Part shown: positions 8,222-17,128 of the stretch, in pieces | Layout of the letters: every line of letters starts with the position of its first letter | Numbering within the stretch: position 1 is the first letter of the stretch | Assembly: GCF_000688295.1 (NCBI RefSeq) | Contig: NZ_JHZF01000014.1 | Span: forward strand, 124,001 to 188,000 | DNA from: Pseudooceanicola nanhaiensis DSM 18065 | GTDB taxonomy: Bacteria > Pseudomonadota > Alphaproteobacteria > Rhodobacterales > Rhodobacteraceae | Length of the DNA: 64,000 nt | Direction: 5' to 3' | Translations under genes and position numbers: made by a program | Notes under the pieces: model-generated | Databases searched by the model: none | Told to the model about the DNA's origin: nothing | The model's input: the letters and a program-made list of their open reading frames with translations, nothing else

Positions 8222-9043
8222 ATGACCCGCACGATGATCGCCCGCGTGACACCCAGGCCCGGGCAGGAGGCCCGGCTCAGGACCCTCGTCGAGGATCTTG
8301 CCGTGCAGGTCCGCGCCGAAGCCGGCAACATCCGGTTCGAGGCCTTCGCGGAGGAGGGCGGCGCGCTCGTCATGCTCGAGGAATACCGCGACGCCGCCGC
8401 CGTCGAGGCGCACCGCTCGCAGCCCCATACCCAACGGTTCAACGCCGCCCTCCGGGACGTCGCCACGGAAGCCGCCCCGCAGGTGACGCCGCTCTCGGAG
8501 CTCGCCGCCGCGCGCCCCGCCGCGCCCGGCATCCGGGGCGTCGATCATGCCGGCATGACCGTGCCCGACATCGCGGCCGCCACCCGGTTCTTCGCGGAGG
8601 CCTTCGGCGCGGTGACGCTCTACGACGTGCTGCCGAAGGACGGCCCCGACATGGAGGGCGAGGGGCCGCAGGCCGAGCTGGGCCTCGCCCCGGGGACGCG
8701 CATCGTGCACATGCGGCTTCTGCGGCTCGGCAACGGCCCCTGCCTCGAGCTCTTCGAGATGGAGGGCGGTAGCCAGTCCGACCCGGCGCGCCTGCAGGAC
8801 ATGGGCCTCACCCACCTCGGCCTCTACGTCGACGACATCGACGCGGCCTGCACGGCCTTCACCGCCGCGGGCGGCACGCTTCTGAAGGGCCCGCATCCGC
8901 TCGCCAACCAGGAGGATGCGGAGGGCAACGCGGGCGTCTACGGCCACGCCCCCTGGGGCACGCTGATCGAGCTTCTCACCTATCCCGCCGGCATCGACCT
9001 GCCCGGCGACGCGCCCGCCACACGCTGGACACCGCGCCCCTGA
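8222..9043 (+). CDS. ABM-VOC two-domain protein (273 aa)
   Basis: Two oxygen-chemistry-type domains are joined. Residues 1-95 look like an antibiotic-biosynthesis-monooxygenase (ABM/YgiN) ferredoxin-like fold (MTRTMIARVTPRPGQEARL, then IRFEAFAEEGGALVMLEEY and an HRSQPHTQRF segment). Residues 105-265 form a glyoxalase/VOC domain with paired beta-alpha-beta-beta-beta units: GVDHAGMTVPDIAAATRFF, an ELGLAPGTRIVHMRLL strand, THLGLYVDDIDAACTAF and YGHAPWGTLIELL. His in DHAGMT, His in THLGLY and Glu in LIELL are the likely metal ligands. ATG 8222 follows a GGAG ribosome-binding site. The substrate is unknown. Confidence 0.85.
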   Translation: MTRTMIARVTPRPGQEARLRTLVEDLAVQVRAEAGNIRFEAFAEEGGALVMLEEYRDAAAVEAHRSQPHTQRFNAALRDVATEAAPQVTPLSELAAARPAAPGIRGVDHAGMTVPDIAAATRFFAEAFGAVTLYDVLPKDGPDMEGEGPQAELGLAPGTRIVHMRLLRLGNGPCLELFEMEGGSQSDPARLQDMGLTHLGLYVDDIDAACTAFTAAGGTLLKGPHPLANQEDAEGNAGVYGHAPWGTLIELLTYPAGIDLPGDAPATRWTPRP

Positions 9044-9074
9044 CGCGCCGGTCGGGACGCCGCGGGTCGCCCCG

Positions 9075-9156
9075 CTTCCTCTTGCCCCAAATATCCCCGC
9101 CGGAGGCTTCCGATTTCCCGCGGAAATCGGAACAGGGCCCTCCGGGCCGCGCGCCG
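9075..9156 (+). repeat. Dispersed hairpin element, copy A
   Basis: Starts with the conserved edge CTTCCTCTTGCC, then ATATCCCC. This is followed by a perfect 11-bp stem (9108-9118 with 9122-9132, 3-base loop) and a smaller GGCCC/GGGCC hairpin. The stem sequence (TTCCGATTTCC) is unrelated to that in copies B-D although its position after the edge is the same. It lies between the ABM-VOC gene and the UDG gene. Confidence 0.75.
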
Positions 9157-9205
9157 CCCGTGCATCGCGCTTTTGCCTGCCGCGCCGCCCCTGTAGGGTG
9201 GCGCC

Positions 9206-9985
9206 ATGGAATCGGGCATCGACTGGCATTACGCGAAAGCCGTTCTGGAATGGCAGGTGGAGCTCGGCGCCACCGAGGCCATCCTCGACGCGCCGGTGAA
9301 CCGGTTCGACCTGCCCAGGGTGCAGCCGAAGACCCCCGCCCGGGCCGCGCCGCCGGCCGAGGAGCCCGTCCGCGTCCGGGCCGAGGTCGACGCGGTCGAG
9401 GTCGCGCGCGCCGCGGCGCAGGGGGCGCATGACCTCGCCGCGCTCGCGGCGGCGATGGCGGCCTACGATCATTGCGAGCTCAAGCGCGGCGCGCGCAACC
9501 TCGTCTTCTCGGACGGCCACCCGGCCGCGCGGGTGATGATCCTGGGCGAGGCGCCGGGCCGCGACGAGGACCGCGTCGGCCGGCCCTTCGTGGGCCGCGC
9601 CGGTCAGCTGCTCGACCGGATGCTGGGCGCGATCGGGCTCGACCGGGGCGAGAAGGAGCGCGACCGCGCGGTCTACATCACCAACGTCCTGCCGTGGCGG
9701 CCGCCGCAGAACCGCGACCCCGAGGCCGGGGAGATCGCGATGATGCTGCCCTTCGTGCAGCGCCACGTGGAGCTCGTCGATCCGGAGGTCGTGATCCTGA
9801 TGGGCAACATCTCCTGCCAGGCCGGGCTGGGCCGGCGCGGCATCCTGAAGCTGCGCGGAAAATGGGCCGAGGCCTATGGCCGTCCGGCCCTGCCGATGAC
9901 GCATCCGGCCTACCTGCTGCGCCAGCCGCAGGCCAAGCGCGAGGCGTGGTCGGATCTCTTGTCGCTGAAGGCGAGGCTCGGCTGA
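9206..9985 (+). CDS. Uracil-DNA glycosylase, family 4-like without Fe-S ligands (259 aa)
   Basis: Removes uracil from DNA. The catalytic loop GEAPGRDEDR near residue 113, followed by GRPFVGRAGQLLDRML, and YITNVLPWRPPQNRDP, match the type-4 UDG superfamily. The four cysteines that hold the 4Fe-4S cluster in classical family 4 enzymes are not there: only one Cys remains in the first motif (DHCELK), and the later positions are Trp (VLPWRPP) and non-Cys. An N-terminal extension of about 90 residues (DWHYAKAVLEWQVELGA and a Pro/Ala-rich linker) precedes the catalytic domain. The stop overlaps the next ATG. Confidence 0.9.
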   Translation: MESGIDWHYAKAVLEWQVELGATEAILDAPVNRFDLPRVQPKTPARAAPPAEEPVRVRAEVDAVEVARAAAQGAHDLAALAAAMAAYDHCELKRGARNLVFSDGHPAARVMILGEAPGRDEDRVGRPFVGRAGQLLDRMLGAIGLDRGEKERDRAVYITNVLPWRPPQNRDPEAGEIAMMLPFVQRHVELVDPEVVILMGNISCQAGLGRRGILKLRGKWAEAYGRPALPMTHPAYLLRQPQAKREAWSDLLSLKARLG

Positions 9986-10608
9986 TGCTGCCGGTCGATC
10001 CCATCGTGCTCCTGGCCTTCCTGCCGGCCGGGCTGGCGCTGAACCTCACCCCCGGGGCCGACATGCTGTTCTGCATCGGGCAGGGGATGCGGCGCGGGCC
10101 GCGGGCGGCCTGGGCGGCCAGCGGGGGGATCTCGCTGGGCTCCTTCGTGCACGGATTGCTGGCCGGGCTGGGGCTGGGCGCGCTGGTGGCGGCACATCCC
10201 GGGCTTTTCGACGCCATCCGCTGGATCGGCGTGGCCTACCTGCTGTGGCTGGCGGTCAGCTCGCTCAGGGCGCGGGCACCGGGGCCGGCGGCGCCCGAAA
10301 GCTCCTCCCGCGCCTTCCGCGACGGCTTCGTCGTGAACCTGACGAATCCCAAGGTGATCCTCTTCGTGCTGGCCTTCGTGCCGCAATTCGTCGATCCCGC
10401 CCGCGGCCAGGTGCTGGCGCAGTTCCTGACCTTCGCGGCGATGCTCGCGATCGGCGGCTTCGTCATCAACGGGCTCGCCGGCGCCTTCTCGGCCCGGGTC
10501 GGCCAGCGGATGGCGCGGTCCGAGGGCATGTCGCGCTGGCTGGGCCGGATCAGCGCGGGCATCTTCGGGGCGCTGGCGCTCAGGCTCGCGCTGACGGAGC
10601 GCGCGTGA
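9985..10608 (+). CDS. LysE/RhtB family exporter (207 aa)
   Basis: Inner-membrane amino-acid or metabolite exporter. It has the family's N-terminal helix and signature LNLTPGADMLFCIGQGMRRG (an NxTPGP-type motif), a second signature region LTNPKVILFVLAFVPQFVD, and about six hydrophobic segments. Length matches the family (~205 aa). The ATG at 9985 overlaps the UDG stop (TGATG) and its own stop overlaps the ATG of moaB, so the three genes form a coupled unit. The exported substrate cannot be told. Confidence 0.9.
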   Translation: MLPVDPIVLLAFLPAGLALNLTPGADMLFCIGQGMRRGPRAAWAASGGISLGSFVHGLLAGLGLGALVAAHPGLFDAIRWIGVAYLLWLAVSSLRARAPGPAAPESSSRAFRDGFVVNLTNPKVILFVLAFVPQFVDPARGQVLAQFLTFAAMLAIGGFVINGLAGAFSARVGQRMARSEGMSRWLGRISAGIFGALALRLALTERA

Positions 10609-11138
10609 TGGCCGAGCGCGCGTTCATCCCGGTCCGGATCGCGGTGCTGACCGTCTCGGATACCCGCGGGCCCGAGGACGACCGCTCCGGCGACCTGCTG
10701 GTCGAACGGCTGGAGGGCGCGGGCCACCGGCTGGCCGCGCGGGGCATCCTGCGCGACGACCGGGCGATGATCGCGGCGAAGCTCAGGGAGTGGATCGCGA
10801 ACCCCGGCATCGACGTGATCCTGACCACCGGCGGCACCGGGCTGACCGGGCGGGACGTCACGGTCGAGGCGCATCGCGACGTCTACGAGAAGGAGATCGA
10901 CGCCTTCGGCACGGTCTTCACCATGGTCTCGATGGGCAAGATCGGCACCTCCGCGGTGCAGAGCCGCGCCACGGGCGGCGTCGCGGGCGGCACCTATCTC
11001 TTCGCGCTGCCGGGCAGCACCGGGGCCTGCCGCGACGCCTGGGACGAGATCCTCGCCGCGCAGCTCGATTACCGGCACACGCCCTGCAATTTCGTCGAGA
11101 TCATGCCGCGGCTCGACGAACACCTGCGACGGAAATGA
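10608..11138 (+). CDS. moaB: Molybdenum cofactor biosynthesis protein MoaB (176 aa)
   Basis: MoaB/Mog-type MPT-binding protein that adenylylates molybdopterin before molybdenum insertion. Motifs: LTVSDTRGPEDDRSGDLL at the N-terminus, the MPT-binding ILTTGGTGLTGRDVTVE near residue 72, and FALPGSTGACRDAW near 135. The start overlaps the LysE stop (TGATG). Another molybdenum-cofactor gene, mobA, lies at 24111, unlinked. Confidence 0.95.
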   Translation: MAERAFIPVRIAVLTVSDTRGPEDDRSGDLLVERLEGAGHRLAARGILRDDRAMIAAKLREWIANPGIDVILTTGGTGLTGRDVTVEAHRDVYEKEIDAFGTVFTMVSMGKIGTSAVQSRATGGVAGGTYLFALPGSTGACRDAWDEILAAQLDYRHTPCNFVEIMPRLDEHLRRK

Positions 11139-11276
11139 TCCGCGGCTACGTATCAGCCCCGTAACCGGCAGGTTCCGCCCTCTCCGGATGACACCCTTGT
11201 GCCTTGGCAGAGGGCGCGCGGGCCTGCGATACTTCCCCGTCGCCGGGCGCCCGGCACGCCGCAAGAAGGACTGCCC
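11139..11276 (+). promoter_or_regulatory. Probable promoter of the RND efflux operon
   Basis: 138 bases between moaB and the adaptor gene. TTGGCA followed about 18 bases later by GATACT (near 11210-11240) is a reasonable sigma-70-like pair. AAGGA (near 11264) is the ribosome-binding site for ATG 11277. No operator palindrome stands out. Confidence 0.35.
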
Positions 11277-12749
11277 ATGCGTTTCCTGCGCCACAGCCTC
11301 GCCGGGCTGTTCCTCGTCTCCCTCACGCTGGCCCTGATCGTCTGGGCCGGGGCGCTGGTCTTCGGCGCCGTGCAGGACCGGATGAGCCAGGAACCCCGCA
11401 TCCCCCCCGCGCGGGAGCGGGTCTTCGCGGTGAACGTGACGCGGGCGGTGCCCGAGACGATCGCGCCGGTGCTCACCGCCTTCGGCGAGGTCCAGAGCCG
11501 CCGGACGCTGGTGCTGCGCGCCTCGGCCGCCGGAGAGATCGTCGGGATCAGCGAGAATTTCGAGAGCGGCGGACAGGTGGCGGCGGGCGAGGTCCTGCTG
11601 GAGATCGACCCGGTCAATGCCGAGGCGGCGCTTGCCCGGGCCGAGGCCGACCTGCGCGACGCCGAGGCCGAACAGCGCGACGCCGAGCGCGCGGTCGGGA
11701 TCGCCCGCGACACCCGGGTTGCGGCCGAGGAGCAGGCCGCCCTGCGCGAGAAGGCCTTCCGCCGGCAGGTCGATCTTCAGGACCGCGGCGTCGGCACCGC
11801 CGCGACGGTCGAGGAGGCGGAGCTCGCCGCCGCATCCTCGCGCCAGTCGGTGCTGTCCGCGCGCTCGGCCGAGGCCAATGCCGAGGCGCGCGTCGATCAG
11901 GCGGCGACCGCGCTCGCCCGCGCGACACTGGCCCGCGACGAGGCGCAGCGCGATCTCGACAACACCGTCGTCCGGGCGGGCTTCGCGGGCATCCTCGCGG
12001 ACGTCTCCGTGGTCGAGGGCGGGCTCGTGTCGAGCAACGAGGAGCTTGGCCGGCTGATCGATCCCGACGCGCTCGAGGTCGCCTTCCGGGTCTCCACCGC
12101 GCAATACGCCCGGCTGCTCGACGCGCGCGGCCGTCTGCGCCCCGCCCCGGTGACAGTCACGCTCGACGTGCAGGGGCTCGGGCTGACCGCCGAGGGCGAG
12201 ATCAGCCGCGACAGCGCCGCGGTCGGGGAGGGGCAGGTCGGCCGGTTGATCTTTGCCCGGCTCGACGCGCCGCGCGGTTTCATCCCCGGCGATTTCGTGA
12301 CCGTGGCCACCGAGGAGCCGGCGCTCGAGAACGTGGTGCGGCTGCCGGCCACAGCGCTCGACGCGGCGGGCACCGTGCTGGTGGTGGGGGACGACGACCG
12401 GCTCGAGGTGCTGCCCGTGACGCTGGAACGGCGGCAGGGCGACGACGTGCTGGTGCGCGGCGACGCGCTGGCCGGGCGCGACGTGGTGCGCGAACGCTCG
12501 CCCCTGCTGGGCGCGGGCATCAAGGTCCGGCCGCTCGGCGAGGCCGACCGGCAGGCCACGCCCGCGCCCGAACCGGCCGCCCCCGCCATGGTGGCGCTCG
12601 AACCCGAGCGCCGCGCCCGCATCCGCGCCTTCATCGAGGCCTCGGAGCGGATGCCCGCCGACATGAAGACCCGCATCCTCGCCCAGCTGGAACAGCCGGA
12701 AGTGCCGGTGCAGATGGTCGAGCGGATCGAAGCCCGGATGGGGGGCTGA
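11277..12749 (+). CDS. Efflux RND transporter periplasmic adaptor subunit (490 aa)
   Basis: Membrane-fusion protein linking an inner-membrane RND pump to an outer-membrane channel. A single N-terminal membrane helix (AGLFLVSLTLALIVWAGALV) is followed by a lipoyl-like half (GEIVGISENFESGGQVAAGE), a long alanine/glutamate-rich coiled-coil hairpin from about residue 118 to 225, the second lipoyl half (VRAGFAGILADVSVVEGGLV) and beta-barrel domains. The C-terminus has an unusual extra tail of about 60 residues (EPERRARIRAFIEASERM). Start 11277 follows AAGGACTGCCC. Four bases separate it from the pump gene. Confidence 0.92.
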   Translation: MRFLRHSLAGLFLVSLTLALIVWAGALVFGAVQDRMSQEPRIPPARERVFAVNVTRAVPETIAPVLTAFGEVQSRRTLVLRASAAGEIVGISENFESGGQVAAGEVLLEIDPVNAEAALARAEADLRDAEAEQRDAERAVGIARDTRVAAEEQAALREKAFRRQVDLQDRGVGTAATVEEAELAAASSRQSVLSARSAEANAEARVDQAATALARATLARDEAQRDLDNTVVRAGFAGILADVSVVEGGLVSSNEELGRLIDPDALEVAFRVSTAQYARLLDARGRLRPAPVTVTLDVQGLGLTAEGEISRDSAAVGEGQVGRLIFARLDAPRGFIPGDFVTVATEEPALENVVRLPATALDAAGTVLVVGDDDRLEVLPVTLERRQGDDVLVRGDALAGRDVVRERSPLLGAGIKVRPLGEADRQATPAPEPAAPAMVALEPERRARIRAFIEASERMPADMKTRILAQLEQPEVPVQMVERIEARMGG

Positions 12750-12753
12750 GCCG

Positions 12754-15700
12754 ATGGCGCGCCAGATGCCCAGGGCCGCGGGCGGGATCCTCTCGTACTT
12801 CACCCGCCACCCGACCGCCGCGAACCTGCTGCTGGTCGTGCTGATCGTGATGGGCATCGCCGCGGTGCCGCAGATGCGGGCGCAGTTCCTGCCCGACGTG
12901 ATCTCGGACGAGATCGACGTCAGCATCCGCTGGGACGGTGCCGGGGCCGAGGATATCGACGCCTCGATCATCCAGCTTCTCGACCCGGTGCTTCTGTCGG
13001 TGGACGGGGTTGTGTCGTCCTACGCCCGCTCGACCGAGGGCAGCGCCCGGATCTCGCTGGAATTCGAGCCGAACTGGAACATGGGGCAGGCCGCGGAGGA
13101 CGTGTCGAGCGCGCTCGACAGCGTCACCAACCTGCCGGAAGAGGCCGAGGAGCCGACGATCCGGCGCGGCGGCTGGCGCGACCGGGTGACGGACGTGGTC
13201 GTGACGGGGCCCGTCGGGGTCGAACAGCTCGGCCGCTTCGCGGATGAATTCGTGACCCGGCTCTTCGCCGAAGGCGTGACGCGGACGACGATCCGCGGCG
13301 TCTCGGCCACCGACATCATCGTCGAGGTGCCCTCGGTCAACCTGATCGCCAACGACGTGAGCATGGCCGACATCTCCTCCGCCATCGCGGCCGAGGTCGA
13401 TGCCGATCCCGCGGGCGACGTGGCGGGCGGCAACGCCCGGGTGCGGACAGGGATCGAGAAGCGCTCCGCCGACCAGATCGCCGCGATCCCGCTGCGTCTG
13501 AACCCCGACGGCTCCGAGCTGCGCATCGGCGATGTCGCGGACATCCGGGTCGAGGGGATCGGCAGCGGACGGACCTATTTCGTGGGCGCGAATCCCGCGA
13601 TCTCGATCCGGGTGGACCGGAACGACAAGGGCGACGCCATCGAGATCCAGCGGACCGTGGAAGAGGTCGCGCGGGAGATGCAGGCGGTGCTGCCCGCGGG
13701 CTCATCCATCGACCTGATCCGCACCCGCGCCGAAGAGATCACCGGCCGGCTCGACATCCTGCTCGACAACGGGCTGGTCGGGCTGGGGCTGGTCCTCGTG
13801 CTGCTGTTCCTGTTCCTGAACGCGCGCACGGCGCTCTGGGTGGCGGCGGGGATCCCGGTGTCGATGCTGGCGGCCATCGCCTTCATGTACATCGGCGGGC
13901 TGACGCTGAACATGATCTCGCTCTTCGCGCTGATCATCACAACGGGCATCGTCGTGGACGACGCCATCGTCGTGGGCGAACATGCCGACGCGCGCTTCCG
14001 AAAGCTGGGCGAACACCCGGTGCAGGCGGCCGAGAACGCCGCCCGCCGGATGGCGCTGCCGGTGTTCAGCGCGACCCTGACCACGGTGATCGCCTTCTTC
14101 GGGCTGACCATCATCGGCGGTCGCATGGGCGAGATGATCCAGGACATCCCCTTCACGGTGATCGCCGTGCTGGCGGCCTCGCTGATCGAATGCTTCCTGA
14201 TCCTGCCGCGCCACATGGCCCATGCGCTGGTGCATACCGGGACCCGGCACTGGTACGACATGCCCTCGCACCACGTGAACCGCGGTTTCGTCTGGTTCCG
14301 CCGCACCGTCTTCCGCCCGATGATGGCGGGCGTGGTCTGGCTGCGCTACCCGGTGATGGCGGGCGTGCTGGTGGTGCTCGCCTCCCAGGTCGGGCTGGTG
14401 GTCAAGGGCGACGTGCCGTGGCGGTTCTTCAACTCGCCCGAACAGCCCTCGGTCTCGGGCAACTTCTCGATGGTGAACGGGGCGACCCGGGCGGACACCA
14501 TGGCGATGATGCGCGAGATGCAGCGCGCGACCGACGAGATCGGCGCGAAATACGAGGCGGAATACGGCCGCAACCCGATCGACTACGTGATGGCCGAGAT
14601 CGGCGGCAACACCGGCCGGGCCCTGGCCAGCTCCGAGACCAAGGACGAGGACCTGCTGGGCTCCATCGCGATCGAGCTGATCGACCCGGACCTGCGGCCC
14701 TATTCCTCCTACCAGCTCGTCGCCGAGCTGCAGGAGGCGGTGCAGCCGCATCCGCTGACCGAAGAGGTGTCGTTCCGCGGCTGGCATTCCGGGCCCGGCG
14801 GCGATGCGCTCGACGTGGAATTCTACGGCGCGGATGCCGCGACGCTGAAGGCCGCCTCGGAGGCGCTGAAGACCGCCGTCCTGCGCTTTCCCGAGGTCTC
14901 GGCGGTCGAGGACAACCTGTCCTACGACAAGGACGAGCTGATCCTCGAACTGACCCCGCAGGGCCGCGCGCTCGGCTTCACCATCGACACGCTGGGGCGC
15001 GAGCTGCGCAACCGGCTGAACGGGATCGAGGCGGCGACCTTCCCGGAAGGGCCACGTTCCGCCACGATCCGGGTCGAGCTGCCCGAGGACGAGCTGACGG
15101 CGGATTTCCTCGAACGGACGCAGATGCGGATGCCCTCGGGCGATTACGTGCCGCTGGCCGATATCGTGCAGGCCGACCGGCGCAGCGGCTTCTCGACCGT
15201 GCGGCGCGAGAACGGGCTGCGCACGATCTCGGTCACCGGCGAGATCTCCGAGGACGATCCCGCGCGCGCCGGCGAGATCATGACCGCGCTCAGGGACGAG
15301 ATCCTACCCGCCATCGCCAGCCGCCACCAGGTCGAATGGCAGATGAGCGGCCTCTCCGAGCAGGAGAGCGAATTCCTGAGCGACGCCGTGACCGGCCTGA
15401 TCCTCGTCCTGCTGGGCATCTACCTCGTGCTGGCCTGGGTCTTCGCTTCATGGACCCGGCCGCTGGTCATCATGGCGATCATCCCCTTCGGGCTGGTCGG
15501 CACGATCTACGGCCACGCGGCCTGGGACGTGCCTCTGTCGATGTTCACCGTGATCGGGCTGATCGGCATGACCGGCATCATCATCAACGACGCCATCGTG
15601 CTGGTCACCACGATCGACGACTACGCCGGGGATCGCGGGCTCATCCCCTCGATCATCGACGGGGCCGCGGACCGGCTTCGGCCGGTGCTGCTGACCACGC

Positions 15701-16152
15701 TGACGACGGTCCTGGGCCTCGCGCCGCTGCTCTACGAGAATTCGAGCCAGGCGCAGTTCCTCAAGCCGACGGTCATCACGCTCTGCTACGGGCTGGGCTT
15801 CGGGGTCGTGCTGGTGCTGCTGGTGGTGCCCGCGCTGATCGCGGCGCAGGCCGACGTGTCGCGCCGCGTGACCTCCTTGCGCCGGGCGCTCGGGGCGCGC
15901 GGGGCGGGCGGGTTGCGCGGGCTGACATGGGCCGGCGTGGCCGCGATGGCGCTGTGGTGCGCGGCGACGATGGGGGCGACCCTGTGGATCGGGGCGCTGC
16001 CCGGCTGGCTGGCGGGGATCGGGGGGCTCGGGTCGCTGTCGCCGCTGGTGGCAAGCGCGGCGGTCTTCATCGGTGGAATGGCGGTCCTGGTGGCCGCGGC
16101 CTACGTCCTGGCGGCGATGAACGTCGCGATGCGGCGGCGGCGGTCGGCCTGA
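12754..16152 (+). CDS. Efflux RND transporter permease subunit (1132 aa)
   Basis: Proton-driven inner-membrane pump of the AcrB/MexF (HAE) superfamily. The first helix is followed by a large periplasmic loop. Helix 4 has the proton-relay Asp pair in GIVVDDAIVVGEHADARF near residue 400, and the second repeat has TGIIINDAIVLVTTIDDY near 945. The adaptor gene lies immediately upstream; no outer-membrane factor gene is present, so a TolC-like partner must be encoded elsewhere. After the usual last helix there is an extra hydrophobic C-terminal section of about 80 residues with two more likely helices. Substrate unknown. Confidence 0.95.
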   Translation: MARQMPRAAGGILSYFTRHPTAANLLLVVLIVMGIAAVPQMRAQFLPDVISDEIDVSIRWDGAGAEDIDASIIQLLDPVLLSVDGVVSSYARSTEGSARISLEFEPNWNMGQAAEDVSSALDSVTNLPEEAEEPTIRRGGWRDRVTDVVVTGPVGVEQLGRFADEFVTRLFAEGVTRTTIRGVSATDIIVEVPSVNLIANDVSMADISSAIAAEVDADPAGDVAGGNARVRTGIEKRSADQIAAIPLRLNPDGSELRIGDVADIRVEGIGSGRTYFVGANPAISIRVDRNDKGDAIEIQRTVEEVAREMQAVLPAGSSIDLIRTRAEEITGRLDILLDNGLVGLGLVLVLLFLFLNARTALWVAAGIPVSMLAAIAFMYIGGLTLNMISLFALIITTGIVVDDAIVVGEHADARFRKLGEHPVQAAENAARRMALPVFSATLTTVIAFFGLTIIGGRMGEMIQDIPFTVIAVLAASLIECFLILPRHMAHALVHTGTRHWYDMPSHHVNRGFVWFRRTVFRPMMAGVVWLRYPVMAGVLVVLASQVGLVVKGDVPWRFFNSPEQPSVSGNFSMVNGATRADTMAMMREMQRATDEIGAKYEAEYGRNPIDYVMAEIGGNTGRALASSETKDEDLLGSIAIELIDPDLRPYSSYQLVAELQEAVQPHPLTEEVSFRGWHSGPGGDALDVEFYGADAATLKAASEALKTAVLRFPEVSAVEDNLSYDKDELILELTPQGRALGFTIDTLGRELRNRLNGIEAATFPEGPRSATIRVELPEDELTADFLERTQMRMPSGDYVPLADIVQADRRSGFSTVRRENGLRTISVTGEISEDDPARAGEIMTALRDEILPAIASRHQVEWQMSGLSEQESEFLSDAVTGLILVLLGIYLVLAWVFASWTRPLVIMAIIPFGLVGTIYGHAAWDVPLSMFTVIGLIGMTGIIINDAIVLVTTIDDYAGDRGLIPSIIDGAADRLRPVLLTTLTTVLGLAPLLYENSSQAQFLKPTVITLCYGLGFGVVLVLLVVPALIAAQADVSRRVTSLRRALGARGAGGLRGLTWAGVAAMALWCAATMGATLWIGALPGWLAGIGGLGSLSPLVASAAVFIGGMAVLVAAAYVLAAMNVAMRRRRSA

Positions 16153-16171
16153 CCGCCGCCGCCTGGGCGGC

Positions 16172-16978
16172 TCAGTCGCAGCCCTTGATCTCGACCGTGC
16201 GGTCCCGGCCCAGCACGGTGAAGGTCAGCGCGGAGCGGTCGAGCGCGAAGGCCCCGCCGGACTCGTGCATCAGCTCTGTCTGCCCCGTCAGGCGCGCGCC
16301 CTGGCGCGCGCTGTCCGCATCCGCGGCCCAGACCCGAGGATCGGCGCTTTCGACCACCACCGTCTCGGTCCCGCCGGCGCTCGGCATGTCGATATCGACC
16401 TGCAGCGCGATGCCGTGGCGGCCCGGCCCGACGCGGCAATCCACCGATGCGACCTTGCCCTCCTGCGCCGAGAAGGGGCGCGAGGCCATCGCCGCGGCGA
16501 TCGCCGGATCGCGATGGCCGCCGTTCGGTTCGAGCACGCCCGTGAGGCGCATCTCGACCGGCACGCAGACCTCGTCGCAGATGCCGATCATCATGTCGCC
16601 GCGCAGGGTGATGGGCGCGTCCGGAGAGCGGGGCGTGATCACCAGCGGCAGGACCACGTGTTCGACGTAGCCGATGGAGCGCATGCCGTTCTGGTCGAAG
16701 ACGACCGGCCGCGGCCAGACCACCGAGGCGCTCTGCAGGTTGTCCGATCCGCGCCACGAGAAGACGGGCGGCACGCCCGCCTCGCCCGGCACGCGCCAGT
16801 AGGTCTTCCAACCCTCGGCCAGCCGCAGCTCCAGCCCCGCGACATGGCGCCCGTCGGCCTGCCGCCAGCCCGGCAGCAGCCGTGCGGTGATGTTCTCGGC
16901 ATAGGGGTTTGCGGCGGCGGCCCCGGCCAGCAGCGGCAGCGCCGCGAGGGCGCCGAGGAGGGTGCGAATGGCTTTCAT
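16172..16978 (-). CDS. DsbD N-terminal domain-like periplasmic protein (268 aa)
   Basis: A signal peptide (LLGALAALPLLAGAAAANP) is followed by a domain resembling the DsbD alpha domain / DsbC-like N-domain: WKTYWRVPGEAGVPPVFSW near residue 58 and the cysteine pair in MIGICDEVCVPVEMRL near residue 132, the position where DsbD-alpha exchanges disulphides. The transmembrane and C-terminal thioredoxin domains of full DsbD are absent, so this is a stand-alone periplasmic electron-transfer or chaperone candidate. Divergent from yqgE with only a few bases between. Confidence 0.85.
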   Translation of the reverse strand: MKAIRTLLGALAALPLLAGAAAANPYAENITARLLPGWRQADGRHVAGLELRLAEGWKTYWRVPGEAGVPPVFSWRGSDNLQSASVVWPRPVVFDQNGMRSIGYVEHVVLPLVITPRSPDAPITLRGDMMIGICDEVCVPVEMRLTGVLEPNGGHRDPAIAAAMASRPFSAQEGKVASVDCRVGPGRHGIALQVDIDMPSAGGTETVVVESADPRVWAADADSARQGARLTGQTELMHESGGAFALDRSALTFTVLGRDRTVEIKGCD

Positions 16979-17128
16979 GCCCCCTAGATGCGCGGCATGG
17001 CGGCCCTTGCCAACTCACATTCCGGCGACATCTCCGCAACATCGCGGTCTCGTGACCGCTCCGTCACATCGCCGGGCTGCCCTTGCGTCGCCGGGTCAAA
17101 GCCTCCATTTTTCAGGATGACACCACGC

